Assembly: GCF_021917145.1 (NCBI RefSeq)
Contig: NC_061077.1
Coordinates: 8,110,083-8,174,082, forward strand
Source: Hypomesus transpacificus
Taxonomy: Eukaryota; Chordata; Actinopteri; Osmeriformes; Osmeridae
DNA: 64,000 bases
Direction: 5' to 3'
Shown here: positions 1 to 13,077 of the stretch, in pieces
Position numbering within the stretch: position 1 is the first letter of the stretch
Layout of the letters: every line of letters starts with the position of its first letter
Position numbers and translations under genes: made by a program
Notes under the pieces: model-generated
Seen by the model: the letters and a program-made list of their open reading frames with translations, nothing else
Databases searched by the model: none
Told to the model about the DNA's origin: nothing

Positions 1-1004
1 TGACACACAGGTGCACTGGCTGCAGCAGTGTAATAAATCAACAAAAAAAACACGATGCTGGCTTACACATAGGTAAATAACCACAGTAGAATGTGGCATT
101 TAACATTTTAAAGTATCACATCTAATCTGTCATTTGTCCCTTTTCCAACCGACTAATATGTGATTGGTCATTTGGAATTTACCCATCTATCTGATGTGAG
201 TCAAAGCACCTTCTTTATTGGTCTGGCACTTAAATGCAAAAGTTTGTAAAAACTTTGGAAAGAAAGTTTTAAAAACGTTGTTAAAGTCAAAGAGTCTTAC
301 TTTTGATGATACATTTTGAAACTTTAATGATCAAGTTTGGGAAAATGTCTAAGTGGGCCTAATTTGAACAAGGGTAAAATACACCCTTTGAAGACGAGTG
401 GATGTGGTTAGAAAATGAGTTTATAGCCCACTTTATTTCTTAAGCACTCTCACTAGTCAGTCTAGAGAGACCATATCCTACACTTGAAGACAATGTGCAT
501 CTGTGGTTCAAAGGATAAACATCCATCACTATTTATGGGCCTCCACTCATGGACAGCAGTGTTTTTTATCAGCTGTAAACGCTCACTTTCACTCTAATTG
601 TCCATCCGCATAGAAAGGCTTCCTCCCACCCTTCAATACCGTGTAGCCAGATAGACCACAACTCACCTCTCACCATAAATCCAATCCAATGGATATTTTC
701 CTGTCAGCCCTTTCTGATTTCATACGCACAGTTAAGTGATATGAAAACACAGTGTAAAAGATGTAGCCTATTATTTTATTTTTATTAGATGATTTTTTTT
801 GATCGATACGATTGACACCTATATAACTAGACCGCAAAACACTTTTTCAGGGCTACACGCAAGGCACAACTTTGTTGCGAATTGAACATATGAAATGTTT
901 ACACACATTCATATTACTGAACATTTACATACACATACATATGACATGCTCGTTGAGACACATGTGAAACACATTCACACACACATATGAAACGCTCAAA
1001 TCCA

Positions 1005-1275
1005 TGGGCGTACCTAGCCCTATTTTAGCCCCCCCTCCCAATAAGAAAAACATTTAAAAAAATAGTTTTTAATTTTTCTTTCATATTTTAAATCCAAATG
1101 TGTTAATAATTTATCTTCCTAAAACCCACTAGAGGACACTATTTAAAAGGATATTTTCAAACATTTATTCTGGGGGAACCCCCAGACCCCCCTAATATTG
1201 CTAGGTCACAGGAAAAATAATAGGTTTTATCTAGGGGATTTGCCCCCCCAAAAATGGGAACCTAGATTCGCCCCT
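1005..1275. repeat. Degenerate C-run-rich dispersed repeat
   Basis: Alternating runs such as AGCCCCCCCT, CCCCCAGACCCCCCT and GCCCCCCCAAAAATGG in AT-rich sequence look like the end of an old transposon copy. No coding remnant or terminal repeats could be identified. Confidence 0.3.
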
Positions 1276-1661
1276 GCTCAAATCTTATAAGGATGAGTAA
1301 GAAGCTTTGAGAATGTAAGATGTGAGAACATTTTCACTATATCCGGAAGGCATGCGTGTGGGAACATTTCATGTAAATGTGAATGCGTTTCATGAGTCTA
1401 TGCGAGCATTTCACATATGTGGATGTGAGTTTTCAGTAGTACGGATGTGTGTGAACGTTTCATGTGTATGTGTTTCATATGTGTTTGTGAAAAGACAGTC
1501 TAAAATATTTCCTAAACGGTCCCTAATAGGCTCGTAGCAGCATTAAATAGTCTTCGCTTCACTTTATTTATGAAAAAATACCAGAGCTCCACCATGTGGT
1601 TGGATTTCAGAACTGCAATTTGTGATCAATTTGTACTCAATACTGCCATTTCGCTAAAACA

Positions 1662-1810
1662 ATTACATTACAGTTATTCATTTAGCAGACGCTTTCATCC
1701 AACGCGACTTCCAAGAGAGAGCTTTACAAAAGTGCATAGGTCACTGATCATAAGACCGAGATATCCCCAAACATTGCGGGTAGCCAAACATGAAGCAAAC
1801 ATTGTGAAAA
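1662..1810 (-). repeat. Dispersed fish repeat fragment with AGCGTCTGCTAAATGA tail
   Basis: The plus strand reads CATTTAGCAGACGCTTTCAT, a word found in many copies in teleost genomes. The same tail in opposite orientation closes the SINE at 17784-17884, which shows the relation within this window. Boundaries are approximate. Confidence 0.55.
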
Positions 1811-2353
1811 AACAGTGCCAAAGGGTGTTACATTTCTTAAATGAGATGTTAAACAGGCCAAGTTGTCAAAGTGTAAACCTAGCCTAACCTAAGATATTTT
1901 TGCAGCTAATTTGGCTAGGAAACCTAGATAGCTGAAGTAGGTCCATGCTGCGGAAAATGTTGCAAATCCGACAATTACTGGACAGTTTCGCGTTACCGAC
2001 TTTTCTGGAAACTGGACCACGTTCTGCATTAGGCATACCACTTATTTCAAATGTACCCGTGGTGGTTTAAAATGTCAACCTAATCCAAATTTTAGGATTG
2101 AGATGGCGGCCTTGAGTAAGATCCTCTGCAGACGTAGCCCTACAACACCTATTCATCTTAATTTATTCTTTATATCAAAGTTAATGAGTGTTCATAATTG
2201 CTATCTATTAAGGTGTGTGTGTGTGGGGGGGGGGGTATGTGGGGGTGGTCAAGACAAAATTGAAACACCACGCAAACACACAGGGAGTGTCTTAACTCCT
2301 CCTGAGCCAGTGGGATTGAGACAGATGAGGATCAAACAGCTGTCTCTCCTGCA

Positions 2354-2494
2354 GTGATGTCCTGTTGCTCTGGTCCAGGCAGCTTCCCTCCACAGTGCCC
2401 ACCAGAGACCATGCCCACCAGAGAGAGTGTCAAACCCACCGTCACACAACCCACGGAGGCCACCAGCCTGGTCCAGGGAGCCAGTGATGCAGAG
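2354..2494 (+). other. Candidate alternative upstream exon of the slc2a1-like gene
   Basis: An open stretch is flanked by a good acceptor (CTCTCCTGCAG ending at 2353) and a consensus donor (GAG|GTAAGT at 2495). It has an ATG at 2357 and a second ATG at 2411 in better context (ACCATGCC). Reading from 2357 gives 46 codons, ends in phase 0, and would join in frame to the slc2a1 exon at 9740, producing ...QGASDAE-QVTGQLL. That would give a longer N-terminus instead of MESESK. It has no similarity to known GLUT N-termini that I recognise. The strong acceptor implies a further noncoding exon upstream. It could also be a chance exon or belong to another transcript. Confidence 0.35.
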
Positions 2495-5400
2495 GTAAGT
2501 AAGTATAAGGACCCATCTCCTAATGCTTCAGCACAAATGTTTGCAGTGGAATATTTGGATATTTATTTTCTGCAGGATGTTTATGAATCACAATATCTAA
2601 AGCAAACAATTTGTATACATGGATAGATCAACTGGAGATTGTGTTATATGCATTATTGGGCCTACAGTAATTTGAAACAAATTAATATTTAGTATTATAG
2701 TGTATACTGCATATTATGTTTGCTTACTTAAAAGCACCGAAGACAAAAAAAGCATCAATTTATAACTGTTTGAGAGCTCAATGCTGTATATCATGGTGTA
2801 GATGGTAGACTGTAATATGATTACAAAATGGGACTGTGTAATCCAGTTTGCCAACAGTTAGTGTCAAAGGATTATGGTGGTCTGATATCCCTTTCTTGAT
2901 TTTAGGAATAAAACAGTTGGCCCCTAATGTACCTACCTGTATTGTATGTGAGATTCTAGTTGCATTGCTTAAAAATGTTTCTCATTACTGTTAGAGAAAA
3001 CCTGGAAAAAATGTATCTTGTTCGTTCAGGTAGTTTGTGAGTCACACCCCCACGGCCATGCCCCAGTTTGTTTGCCTACCCTAGTGTCCCTGTTTTCTCT
3101 GTTCTGTGTTTAGTAGGTTCACCTGTGTCTTGTTGATTGTCTCATTAGAGTTGCGTTCACCTGTGTCTTGTTTGGTTTTGTATTTAAGTCCCTGTTACAA
3201 TGTTTTTGAGTAAAACCTTTTTTTCCTGTCTCCTTCTGCCTGGGTCCTCTCCGCAACTCATCTGTTACAGTCACCAAACCCATGCAGTTGCTAAACAGCT
3301 TTCCAATGTTCTGAAATCAATTCTCAATTACCAACTGCCTTATCAGTTGATGCTGTATTTTCTCAACCCATGCACTGAGGAAGTATCATGTGGGAGAGCC
3401 TCTGGGAAATATCTGATGTGCCATTAGTGTTGGTAATTGGAAGCCCTTTGCTGTATGATCGAGTAAAGACAACATGGAACAAGAGAAGTCTGTGTGTATA
3501 AACAGAGGCCCTACTATGAACTGACATCATGCACCCCTACTTTCTGAGTTGTCACTCCCATTACACAAATCCAATAACATGCTTACCTTCATACAGAGGA
3601 ACCGATCTTGAGTTTTTCTCAAGTCATTCATTTCATTTTATGACTGATTTTACTAAAACATGTAACATTTCTGTTCACCTGGGCATGGAGGATGAAATAA
3701 GGCATGTATTGGTGTTGAATCCATATTGTTTGTTCCATAAACACTTGCCAATACAACAAGAGTAGGGCAACACCCTGCTGGCAGTCATCATCAATGACAG
3801 ATTAGTTATTTTCCATAATATGCATGGATTTCATATGGTAGTAATTGTAGGTGTGGGAGGCTACTGATGTAGAGTCCCATCTCACTCTTACGATGACTCA
3901 GACTTAGTTCTACTACTGACACATAGGGGGGTGGCAGTCTCTTTTTAAAGGAATGGACTGGAGGTCAATGGATAAAAGTGTGGAGATATTCCTGTGATTC
4001 TAAGAGCATGACTGTAGTGAATATGGAAGACACTGCCTGGTCATGGGGAACATGGGTTTCACAGTTGGACCCATATTAGATCCTCACTTTTTGATGTTTT
4101 TGGACAATCTTTTAGTTAACGACAAATGATGCTTAATGTTGTTGAAAGATTAATGTAGTCTTATTTTAGCATTCAGATGTGATGAATAATTGCCTAAAGG
4201 GGTTGAAGCTGCATCAATGATGGCACAGTTTTAAACATGTGATCTGTCTCTGATCTCTGAATTGCACACCGTGCATGTCACACTTGTCCTATTTCTTACT
4301 CCTCCACTAGATGGCAGTAAGAAAACATTTTACATCTTCCCAAAAGGTAGCTGATGTTTACAGTTTTAGATTAAACCAGGAAAATATATGAATACTATGA
4401 ATTGGCAATTGCTATTTGATCTATTATTTACAGGTTATTTACTTAAACCTTTATGTTAGTTAAATAACAGGCCAGTATGGTGAAGGTTATCAAACTCTTA
4501 CACATGTCTGTATATTCACACTTTATCATTGGTATCATTAACGCAGACATGATCAAGTAATTTCAAAACCTTGATGAAACCATAAACTATCTCAAAACTA
4601 CACAGAAGGGTGGCATCTACCTGGAAACCTAAAGCTTAAATCAAAAGTTTTCTATGCTTTTTACTGGGGCCTGGCCTATTGTAGGGGTCAGATCTAAAAC
4701 CTTTGAAGCTTGCTAGGAACTTTCCTTTTCCAAGTGAAGAAGCCACAATATTAGTTTAGTAGTCAGGTGTGTCTACAGGGATTTTACTATGTATGACTAC
4801 ACAGTGGAATACTGGAACTAGATTGTTCAGCACCCTCTCTGACTTTACTGATGAACACTGTCAATTTCCACTTCTTCTGCCAGCCCCCTATGACTCATTA
4901 AATCTAATAACTAGTCAAGTGTAGAGTGACCGCCTGGTCGCCTATTCATTCTAGAGGCAAAGACGCCAGGATCTCGTACAGTAATTGGTCAGCGTGAATA
5001 AGAGGACTTCAGTATTTTACTATAGGGGGAAAAAAAGGCTCATTGCCAGTGGACACACATCTGTTGCATGAGCATACTTGTATTGGACAGTAATGTCATC
5101 CTTTCAACTCAGCTGAAAGCTCTTTTCTAACACCCCCCTTTCATGTGGGTGTCACAAATCATCTGAAAAAATTGTTCTCAATCTCAAAATGGCAGCACTG
5201 ATGGGTAAGATGCGAGCGGTGAGAAAGGAAATGTGTAACATTTCAGGGTACATTGGTCATACGCTGATGGCCGTATCAAGTCTAGTTTTATAAATTAATA
5301 TTCCAGTTTAAAATCAACTCACCTATTGACTGTATTAAAACTCAAGGCATGTTAATGACTTTACCAAAAGTGAGATTTGAGGGAGACCGCATGGTGTCCC

Positions 5401-7709
5401 TTGTTGTGAAAATGTATTCAATGTTTTATAAGGTTCAAACTACAGACATTATTAGATCTAATATGCTGAGGAAAACCGACTATGGGGTTGCTCCGAGCTG
5501 AGCTTGGATGCTACTTTGGGGAGCAGGGCAGGCTTCAGGTGTCAGAGCAGGTGAGCGGGATCGGGTTTCTGTCATGTGAGGGTGACTCACAGTAGAGGTA
5601 GGACATTGCTGGTCTGTAGTTTGAGTCACATGACTATCTGGATTAGGTGTCATGTCCTTAACCAAGCTCATCCTCTATCAGGGGAGGTCAGGCTGGCCAG
5701 AGGCCAGAAGATATGAACACAGACCACACAACAATAGGACATACAAGTGTTTTATAGATACAAATAGATAGGTGGATAGAAGGGCATAGGATCTAAAAAG
5801 ACTCAATCGAAATGGAGAAGATTACACATACAGTATTGTTTCACCCGTCTCCTCCCAGTGTATTGCTGTGTAGAATTAAGTCAGGCCCCAGACTGCTGGG
5901 ACAAATTGAGCAACATCATCATGTCAAATGTTTTGGCATCCAAGCCATTGTGGATTTTACTAATTGCAAAATGCTTCCTTAAAAATAGCAGCTGTACTCT
6001 GGGGGATTACAGTAAGAGCCAGAACACTTCTGGCCAGATTAGTGCTATCTCACTTGAGCATGTATGACAGAAAACAATAAATCCTTAGCCACAACAGGTG
6101 AGTCAAATATCAGAAAGACACACAAATAGACAGACAATGGCATTGATTATTCTGAACAAGCTATGACACATCACTTGTAAGGCTGCTTGTAAGTTCAAAG
6201 ACTAAATATCAAGTGGTGGGATCACAACACATGTTGTCCTGCTGGCAATGAGACAGAGCAGACCTTGTCTCCTCTATCTTAGAGGAACAGATCAACTCTT
6301 TCATTGGGCATAAGAACTGTTATATGCTGCCCGAAAGCTTTGTCTCGAGTTGAAAAAGATGTTTGTGTTTTGTTTGGCTTGCAAGCAACTCTTTGAAAAC
6401 ATAACTATCTCACTGAAAAAGCTCAACATTTTGGAGTTGGATCCTTTTCAGTGAGAGGTGATGCCATAAAGATGTTAATGCTAATGTCCATGCTGGGCTC
6501 TTTTAGTCTCTTATCTCTAGTCTGGCTCTTTGACACAAAATAGTATTGAAAAAAAATCTCTCTCTTTCCTATTCAACTCTGTTTTGTGGCTGAGGACATC
6601 TGGGGACATGGCTGGGAAAGTCTTTCTGAGTCCTCTTTCTACTGGCTAGCTCGTAAATCTCAAGTGTGGGGAGCTAGAATATATTGCAACATGAACTTTT
6701 GGTTCAGTTAAATTATGTAAAATACCTGTTTTAATGAACAGTAGTTACAAATACTGCACATGTAGTCTGCAAGAGATATACAACCTGAACCTGGTTTCTT
6801 TTCTCTGACCCATGTATCATGTTGTTGTGGCTTCATGGTGAATATGACTGCTTAGTCTCACTATCTTTTGAACTTCTTATTTGCAGTGTATCATGGATAG
6901 TTTAGTCATGTGATACATGCTGACAGTGTGTGTAGGTTGGTGTGTAATCCATGACCAACTGGTCATGGATGCTAAGGTGACCGCTGAGAATCCCTTAGGC
7001 CTATTATCACGGCAGTGTGACCCTTACTCAAGCATGCAATCACCGTTTTTATCTGTACATTGATCTCAAGGTAAGCATTTGGGCTAGTCTGTTGACAGTA
7101 AACTGAACATATTCTAAGTGTTGAATTCAGACAAATTCTCCATGATTCATTATATGGACAGGACAAATGTTAACTGTTTAAGAACTGTTTATAATCCTTG
7201 ATTACAAATATGGAATAATTCAGTACAACAATATACTAAATGTAAACGTTCATCCTGTAAATTCCACCCTGAAATGAAGTGCGTCATCCATGGCTGTCTA
7301 TTATCGTCTTTTAGCTGCAGCCATGTTAGACACCGCCCACACCTTGCCCCAAGGCAAACGCTAGCCAATCACAGTGCTATATCTAATAATATTAACCGGT
7401 TTAGGTCTTCTACCTGCAAGTCAATGGAAGTCTGTTACGGGACAATAAACAAATGAAATAATAAGAACCAGAAGAAATTAATGCATAATGGTAGCCATTG
7501 AATGACATACTGATTTTATTTCTTTTTTTCTTTTTAAAGTGGTATCTAAAGGACAACTTTTATGTAGTGTGTACTCTTAAACCCTGTATCAGAAAAATCG
7601 ACCTCCGCATTTACTTAAGTATCCTGTTCAAAATCACTAATATCTACACACGTACAAGCCAGGTGCAAGATATCCTGAAAGACTCAACAACATTTCGATC
7701 ACTTATACC
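2495..7709. other. Spacer upstream of slc2a1, or a first intron if the exon at 2354 is used
   Basis: No convincing exon was found beyond the start at 7710. The slc2a1 promoter should lie just upstream of 7710, but I see no clear TATA box or GC-rich island. The LTR-like fragment at 3030-3290 is the only repeat I can name. Confidence 0.5.
3030..3290 (+). repeat. Possible LTR-like or other dispersed repeat fragment
   Basis: The stretch contains an 18-bp direct duplication (3117-3134 and 3155-3172, GTTCACCTGTGTCTTGTT). A TATA-like TATTTAAG and a CT-rich run ending CTGTTACAG follow. The order resembles the promoter part of fish LTR elements, but I see no paired LTR, primer-binding site or coding sequence. 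Confidence 0.35.
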
Positions 7710-10700
7710 ATGGAATCCGAGAGTAAGGTAATGGTAAAAATATTTTTTATTATATTTATAATATTTTATTTAACTTCATGGATTTATATTATATCTATTT
7801 GTGTATCTGTCTTGGTACTTATAACGTCTAGTCTGATATCAACTTTCTCACGCATTTCAGTCATTTTTTCAGTCACGCTCTCACTCAACACGTATTTCTC
7901 ACGCATTTCAACCATTTATCACGCTTAGAAGTAAGGAACAAGTCCCGCTACATACAATTAATGGACCAGGCGCAGACATACTGAGGGAAGATATCTGCCG
8001 ATGATAGTTCGAGTTATAAAGAGTTAGATGCCAATCAGAAAACATCACCAGCACCCCCCCACTAGTAGGGTAAGAGATCAATATGGATGTATGCTGATTG
8101 TGTATGTTGATTGTGTGTGACCTGACAACTTAAAGCTCATGTTAAACCATAAACCTTAATGCCAAGTTGTTGAATACTTAACACTGAAGGAGGACCATGC
8201 AGTTGTGTTAAAAGCCAGGTGTAAGTTTTTATTTTATTTTACCTAAACCCAGTGGTTGGTAACACAATGTGTCTCCATCTCAAATGTCACCCCCCCCATC
8301 TGACCCGCCTCTGTGTGTAGACGTGCGGTTGTGCATGCATCCCTGTATTTGTATACAAATACAGGTATATGGATACTAGCATCAATGGAGGAAAAGTAGA
8401 TAGGTCCCATACTCACACTATACTCGTCATTTTATGACATGTGACATGCTATGGCTACAGTCTTGTGTTTGTGTGTTCACCTCAATGTGTGGTCAATGTG
8501 TTTTTAGTCCCTGCTCAAAGGGTTGTTGTATGTATTGATTGCAAAATGTGTGGACTGTGGATGGACCATGCCTTTATCTATTATTTATCAGGTTTTCTGA
8601 AGAGATGTTTGTTACATTTGCACACAGTCATGCATAGACTTCCCCTTAAAGACAGATTCAAATGAATATGCTTACGTATATATTTAATCCAGTAATAAAG
8701 ATAGGCCATACGATGACTCACTCTCACTCACTCACACCCAAACACACACTCATACAGTACACATTTCCCGCACACATCCCCACCTGCTTATACTGAACAA
8801 ACCAATGTCCTGCATCATCACCACCTTCTTTTTTTACTGAGCAAACCATCATGCTGGACAGTGATATCGATTTAGTCTTGGTTATGCTAGTATGAAATCT
8901 TGGAGGACATAAAGGGATAGTTAAATATATAGAATCGCTCTCCATAGCATTAGAGGGGGGGTATCGTTAGAACAACAATACACACAACAGATTATCCTTA
9001 GAAAGCTGTGAGGTGGCTGGTTTCTAATTGCTTCACTGGAAATAACCTTCAACTTGCTGTAGAGCCCTGTCATCAAAAGACAGGAGCCAGAGATTAAACA
9101 CTATTCACAGACCACTGACGTAACCTGCTCCAGCCTGAACCAATGGAATATAGACTTCTATGGTGTCTTCTATGGTGATTTACAATGTATTTATTCTACT
9201 AAGCAATTACAATTATTTTATGGTATGCAATTCAACTTTTTCATTTGTTAATTTGATACATAATTGTGTGTTCTCTTGGAAAGCACCTGTTGAATACAAC
9301 CTTCTGTGAAGTCAAGTGGGATAGTGTGCGCCACTATGTTATCATCACTATGTGAGCAAATCTCGCAGAGTTTTGCCAGCTGTAGATCTGCATCAAGAGG
9401 TTACTTAGTAATAGATGTAAAAAGGGTTATGTTTAGGTGTACTCGTTACATAAAGGCTTAGTGTCAGGGAATGGCTTAAGGCAAGTCTCAAGTGTGTGGC
9501 CTGTGTTGACATCTTGTGCACACAGTTAAGTTGTGATATGCCTTTATACTGTATTTAAAATAGCTCATAGTGTAAAGCTTGAACAGAAACCAGACTTATG
9601 TTATAATTAATATTTAGAAGGCTAGCTAAGCCTCAATATCTGTATTTAATCAAATGTTTTCCCTGCCTCTTTCACCCAACCAAACTTAAAACGTTCTTGA
9701 GCTTATTTGTAAACGTTCTTCTTTTTTTGCATGTTACAGCAAGTGACAGGCCAGCTATTGATGGCTGTGGGGACAGCTGTAATTGGCTCCCTGCAGTTTG
9801 GCTATAACACAGGGGTCATCAACGCTCCTCAGAAGGTGAGTATTGGATTGGACCGGACAAAAACAAGGCACTAAATACTACATCATAACACGAGTTATGA
9901 GTTAGGTGGAAAACTGACAACATAATGAAAGCTCTATGATATTATGAGCTGGACCAGTGCGTTACACGGTAAAGTAAAAGACCTATCATTGACATGGATT
10001 ATAAAAAAACGGTGGTGAGAACTACATAGCATCATTACTATTATTGCACACAATGTCATTATCCAAATACATAATCAAGTGGAGCTTACCTTTGGCTTCA
10101 ACCATGCATTGATGGAAGTGGGTGAATAAGACCGAGCTTGATTGTCCCCACTGTGGGGGGGGGGGGGGGAGGCTAGGAAACTGTGTGTATCAGCAGGGTA
10201 TAGATAGCCACAGTCTCAGGGCACATCCTTTAGAGGACACTGCACCCTCTGCCTGACTCCTATCAACTGCAGCCTGGCGAACATTTATTTGTTAACATAA
10301 AATGATTGTGTGCAAAAAAATTGATCTTCTGTTGAGTTTTCCAAGGGGGTTTTAGATAGTTTGAAAGTAGCTGTTTGACATATATTCCATGCTTATCTGT
10401 AAAGTTTGTTTAAATCATCCAGTTTCAATTGATACCCTACATGTTGAATTGTGTTTCAGATCATTGAGAACTTCTACAATGAGACATGGCACAGCAGATA
10501 TTCGGAACACATTCCCCAAACCTCCCTGACCACAATGTGGTCCGTCTCCGTAGCCATCTTTTCTGTGGGAGGAATGTTTGGCTCCTTCTCTGTAGGCCTG
10601 TTTGTCAATCGACTAGGAAGGTACAATACGAGTGTTTGGTCAAACCTGATAGACATTTTTGATTAAAAAAAAGAGTGACAAAGCTTACATATATGTCCAT

Positions 10701-12702
10701 CTCCTGCTTTACAGGAAAAACTCCATGTTCCTAGCCAACGTGTTGGCCTTCATTGCAGCTGCCTTCATGGGTTTCTCTAAGATGGCAGCTTCCTGGGAGA
10801 TGCTGATCACTGGTCGCTTCATTGTGGGCCTGTACTCAGGACTATCTACTGGTTTTGTGCCCATGTATGTAGGGGAGATCTCGCCCACCTCCCTCCGTGG
10901 GGCTCTCGGCACCCTACATCAGCTGGGCATCGTCATTGGCATCCTCATGGCACAAGTAAGTTAACAAACGTGTTAGCTGATGGATCCAATCAAGTGTAGT
11001 AATCAGTACCATACCTGAACAGACCATTGGGTATTCTTTGTATACTCCTGAAGTACAGTTCTAGAGTGAATATAGAGTATAATGGATTGTAATGCCTGAT
11101 GGCATTGCTGCCACCTGGTCAGGTCTTTGGAATTGAGTCGATCATGGGGAACAGTTCGCTGTGGCCCCTCCTGCTGGGTTTCACCTGCATTCCAGCCGTA
11201 GTGCAGTGCTCCCTGCTGCCCTTCTGCCCAGAGAGTCCCCGCTTCCTCCTCATCAACCGCAATGAGGAAAACAAGGCCAAGAGTGGTAAGACAACACTTG
11301 TCTTTTACTAAACTATAACTTTTACTAAACTATTACATTGAAGACTAAGATTGGAGCAAGTCGTATTGAGCCTTTTGAGAAATTTCACAGTTTTGAAAAA
11401 ACTGCGAGGCACAGATGAGGTGAGCGCCGACATGCATGAGATGAAAGAAGAGAGTAGACAAATGATGAGGGAGAAGAAGGTGACCATCGCTGAGCTGTTC
11501 CGCTCTCCCCTATACCGCCAGCCCATCTTCATTGCAATCATGTTGCAGCTCTCCCAGCAGCTGTCTGGCATCAATGCTGTGAGTCCTGCTCACCTTAACA
11601 ACATTAACACACTTCTACATAGATACTACATCTTGCATCCACTGACACACACACATCAATTTTGTACATGATGAGCATGTATACACAAATACTTATAACA
11701 GTACATCTCTCCATATTGTGTGATGCCACAGATTTTCTACTACTCCACCAGGATTTTTGAGAAGGCTGGGGTGTCTCAGCCAGTCTATGCCACAATCGGA
11801 GCTGGGATTGTCAACACGGCCTTCACTGTGGTGTCTGTAAGTTACAGAATCTGTCTTCCAGCATAACTCCCCAAGCTAGTAGTCAGTACAGACTGTATGA
11901 TTAAATCAAATGCTCATGTAACCCCCTATAATAACCATACTTATTCTCATTTAAGTCTCTATCCTTCATATTTGTTCATAGCTGTTTGTGGTGGAGCGTG
12001 CTGGTAGAAGATCCCTCCACCTCATTGGGTTGCTGGGAATGGCCGGATCAGCAGTCTTGATGACCATCGCCATGGCATTGTTGGTATGTAGATAATCTCA
12101 TTCCTCTCCTTTACGAGTGTCCTAAAGAAAATACAATGAGCCATGCGGTATAGTAACACATAACACATTTTTGTTTCCCTTTCTTCATCAGGACCAGTTG
12201 AAGTGGATGTCATATGTCAGTATTGTGGCCATATTCAGTTTTGTGGCCTTTTTTGAGATTGGCCCTGGCCCCATCCCTTGGTTTATTGTGGCTGAACTCT
12301 TCAGCCAAGGTCCTCGGCCCTCAGCATTCGCTGTAGCAGGTTTTTCTAACTGGTCTTCAAACTTCCTTGTGGGCATGTGCTTTCAGTATGTTGAGGTAAG
12401 GAGTCACCTAGTCAATTCCTGGGCTTTTGTCACATGATAATTATAATACATTAGTCAAAGGATCTCTTGACTCACTTCTACAAATTTCTCTTCAGCAACT
12501 GTGCGGCCCTTATGTCTTTATCATCTTCACTGTGCTGTTACTCGGCTTCTTCGTCTTCACCTTCTTCAAAGTGCCTGAGACTAAAGGACGGACCTTCGAC
12601 GAGATCTCAGCTGGCTTTCGCCAGAGTGCAGGACAGGGGGCGGACAAGTATTCTGCACCTGAGGAGCTCAATACGCTTGGGGGGGCAGATTCTGAGCTTT
12701 GA
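7710..12702 (+). CDS. slc2a1: Facilitated glucose transporter, GLUT1 type (slc2a1-like)
   Basis: Class I GLUT that carries glucose passively across the plasma membrane through 12 helices. Coding exons: 7710-7727, 9740-9835, 10460-10620, 10715-10955, 11123-11285, 11391-11578, 11732-11836, 11982-12083, 12192-12395, 12496-12702; all junctions are GT-AG and in phase, giving 494 aa (human GLUT1 is 492). The first exon encodes MESESK, matching human MEPSSK in length and splice position, and its ATG has a strong ACCATGG context. Visible family marks are [17 protein letters not shown], the exofacial glycosylation site FYNETW, PESPR, the helix-7 [25 protein letters not shown] and PETKGRTF. The GLUT1-like C-terminus ends LGGADSEL, and the body is closer to GLUT1 than to GLUT3 or GLUT4. 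Teleosts have several slc2a1 copies, and I cannot say which one this is. Intron 1 is about 2 kb from this start. Confidence 0.93.
8342..8365. repeat. 24-bp perfect palindrome
   Basis: The 24 bases equal their own reverse complement, centred on the TA of GTATAC. It lies in intron 1 of slc2a1, 615 bases after the first coding exon. Confidence 0.95.
10155..10169 (+). repeat. 15-nt poly-G tract
   Basis: A G run in the slc2a1 intron between 9835 and 10460. Confidence 0.95.
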
Positions 12703-13071
12703 ATACCCCATCTTATTCATATAGTAACTTCACCACACATACATACACCAGCATCTCTAAACACTAAACTGTTCGGCTGCACTGATGGACCACAACTACT
12801 TATGGTGTGATAGATATTACACTAGGAATGATTGAATGATTTTAAGTCAAAAGAGGCATATGTAAATATATATTTTATTATTACTCACAGTTTATACTTG
12901 AAAGTACTTGAAAGTGTTGGTCTCTTTAAAGGGCTATTCTACTACTTTTCTATTAATAATATATATTTATTATGATTTCTCAATGTAATAACAGGAAAGG
13001 TGTTAATGTCCAAAAGTCAAACTATTGACAAATCATTGTGTTTTAAGATAATAAGCCAGGGGAACAATCTC

Positions 13072-13077
13072 AATAAA
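13072..13077 (+). terminator. Poly(A) signal AATAAA, slc2a1
   Basis: AATAAA is 370 bases after the slc2a1 stop codon. A further AATAAA near 13623 could serve a longer 3' UTR. Confidence 0.55.

Larger units (their letters stand above)
1..2353. other. Upstream spacer without a recognised gene
   Basis: AT-rich sequence holding the two repeat fragments listed separately and a run of ACACATATGAAA-like words around 895-1000 and 1360-1490. Short open frames here show no family features. Confidence 0.6.

Noticed and set aside
1570-1887. 105-codon open frame
   Set aside because: It covers a dispersed repeat and has no family features.
9722-12702. GLUT4 or GLUT3 assignment
   Set aside because: The C-terminal GADSEL, the [16 protein letters not shown] segment, the MESESK start and the 494-residue length all fit GLUT1; GLUT4 and GLUT3 signatures are absent.
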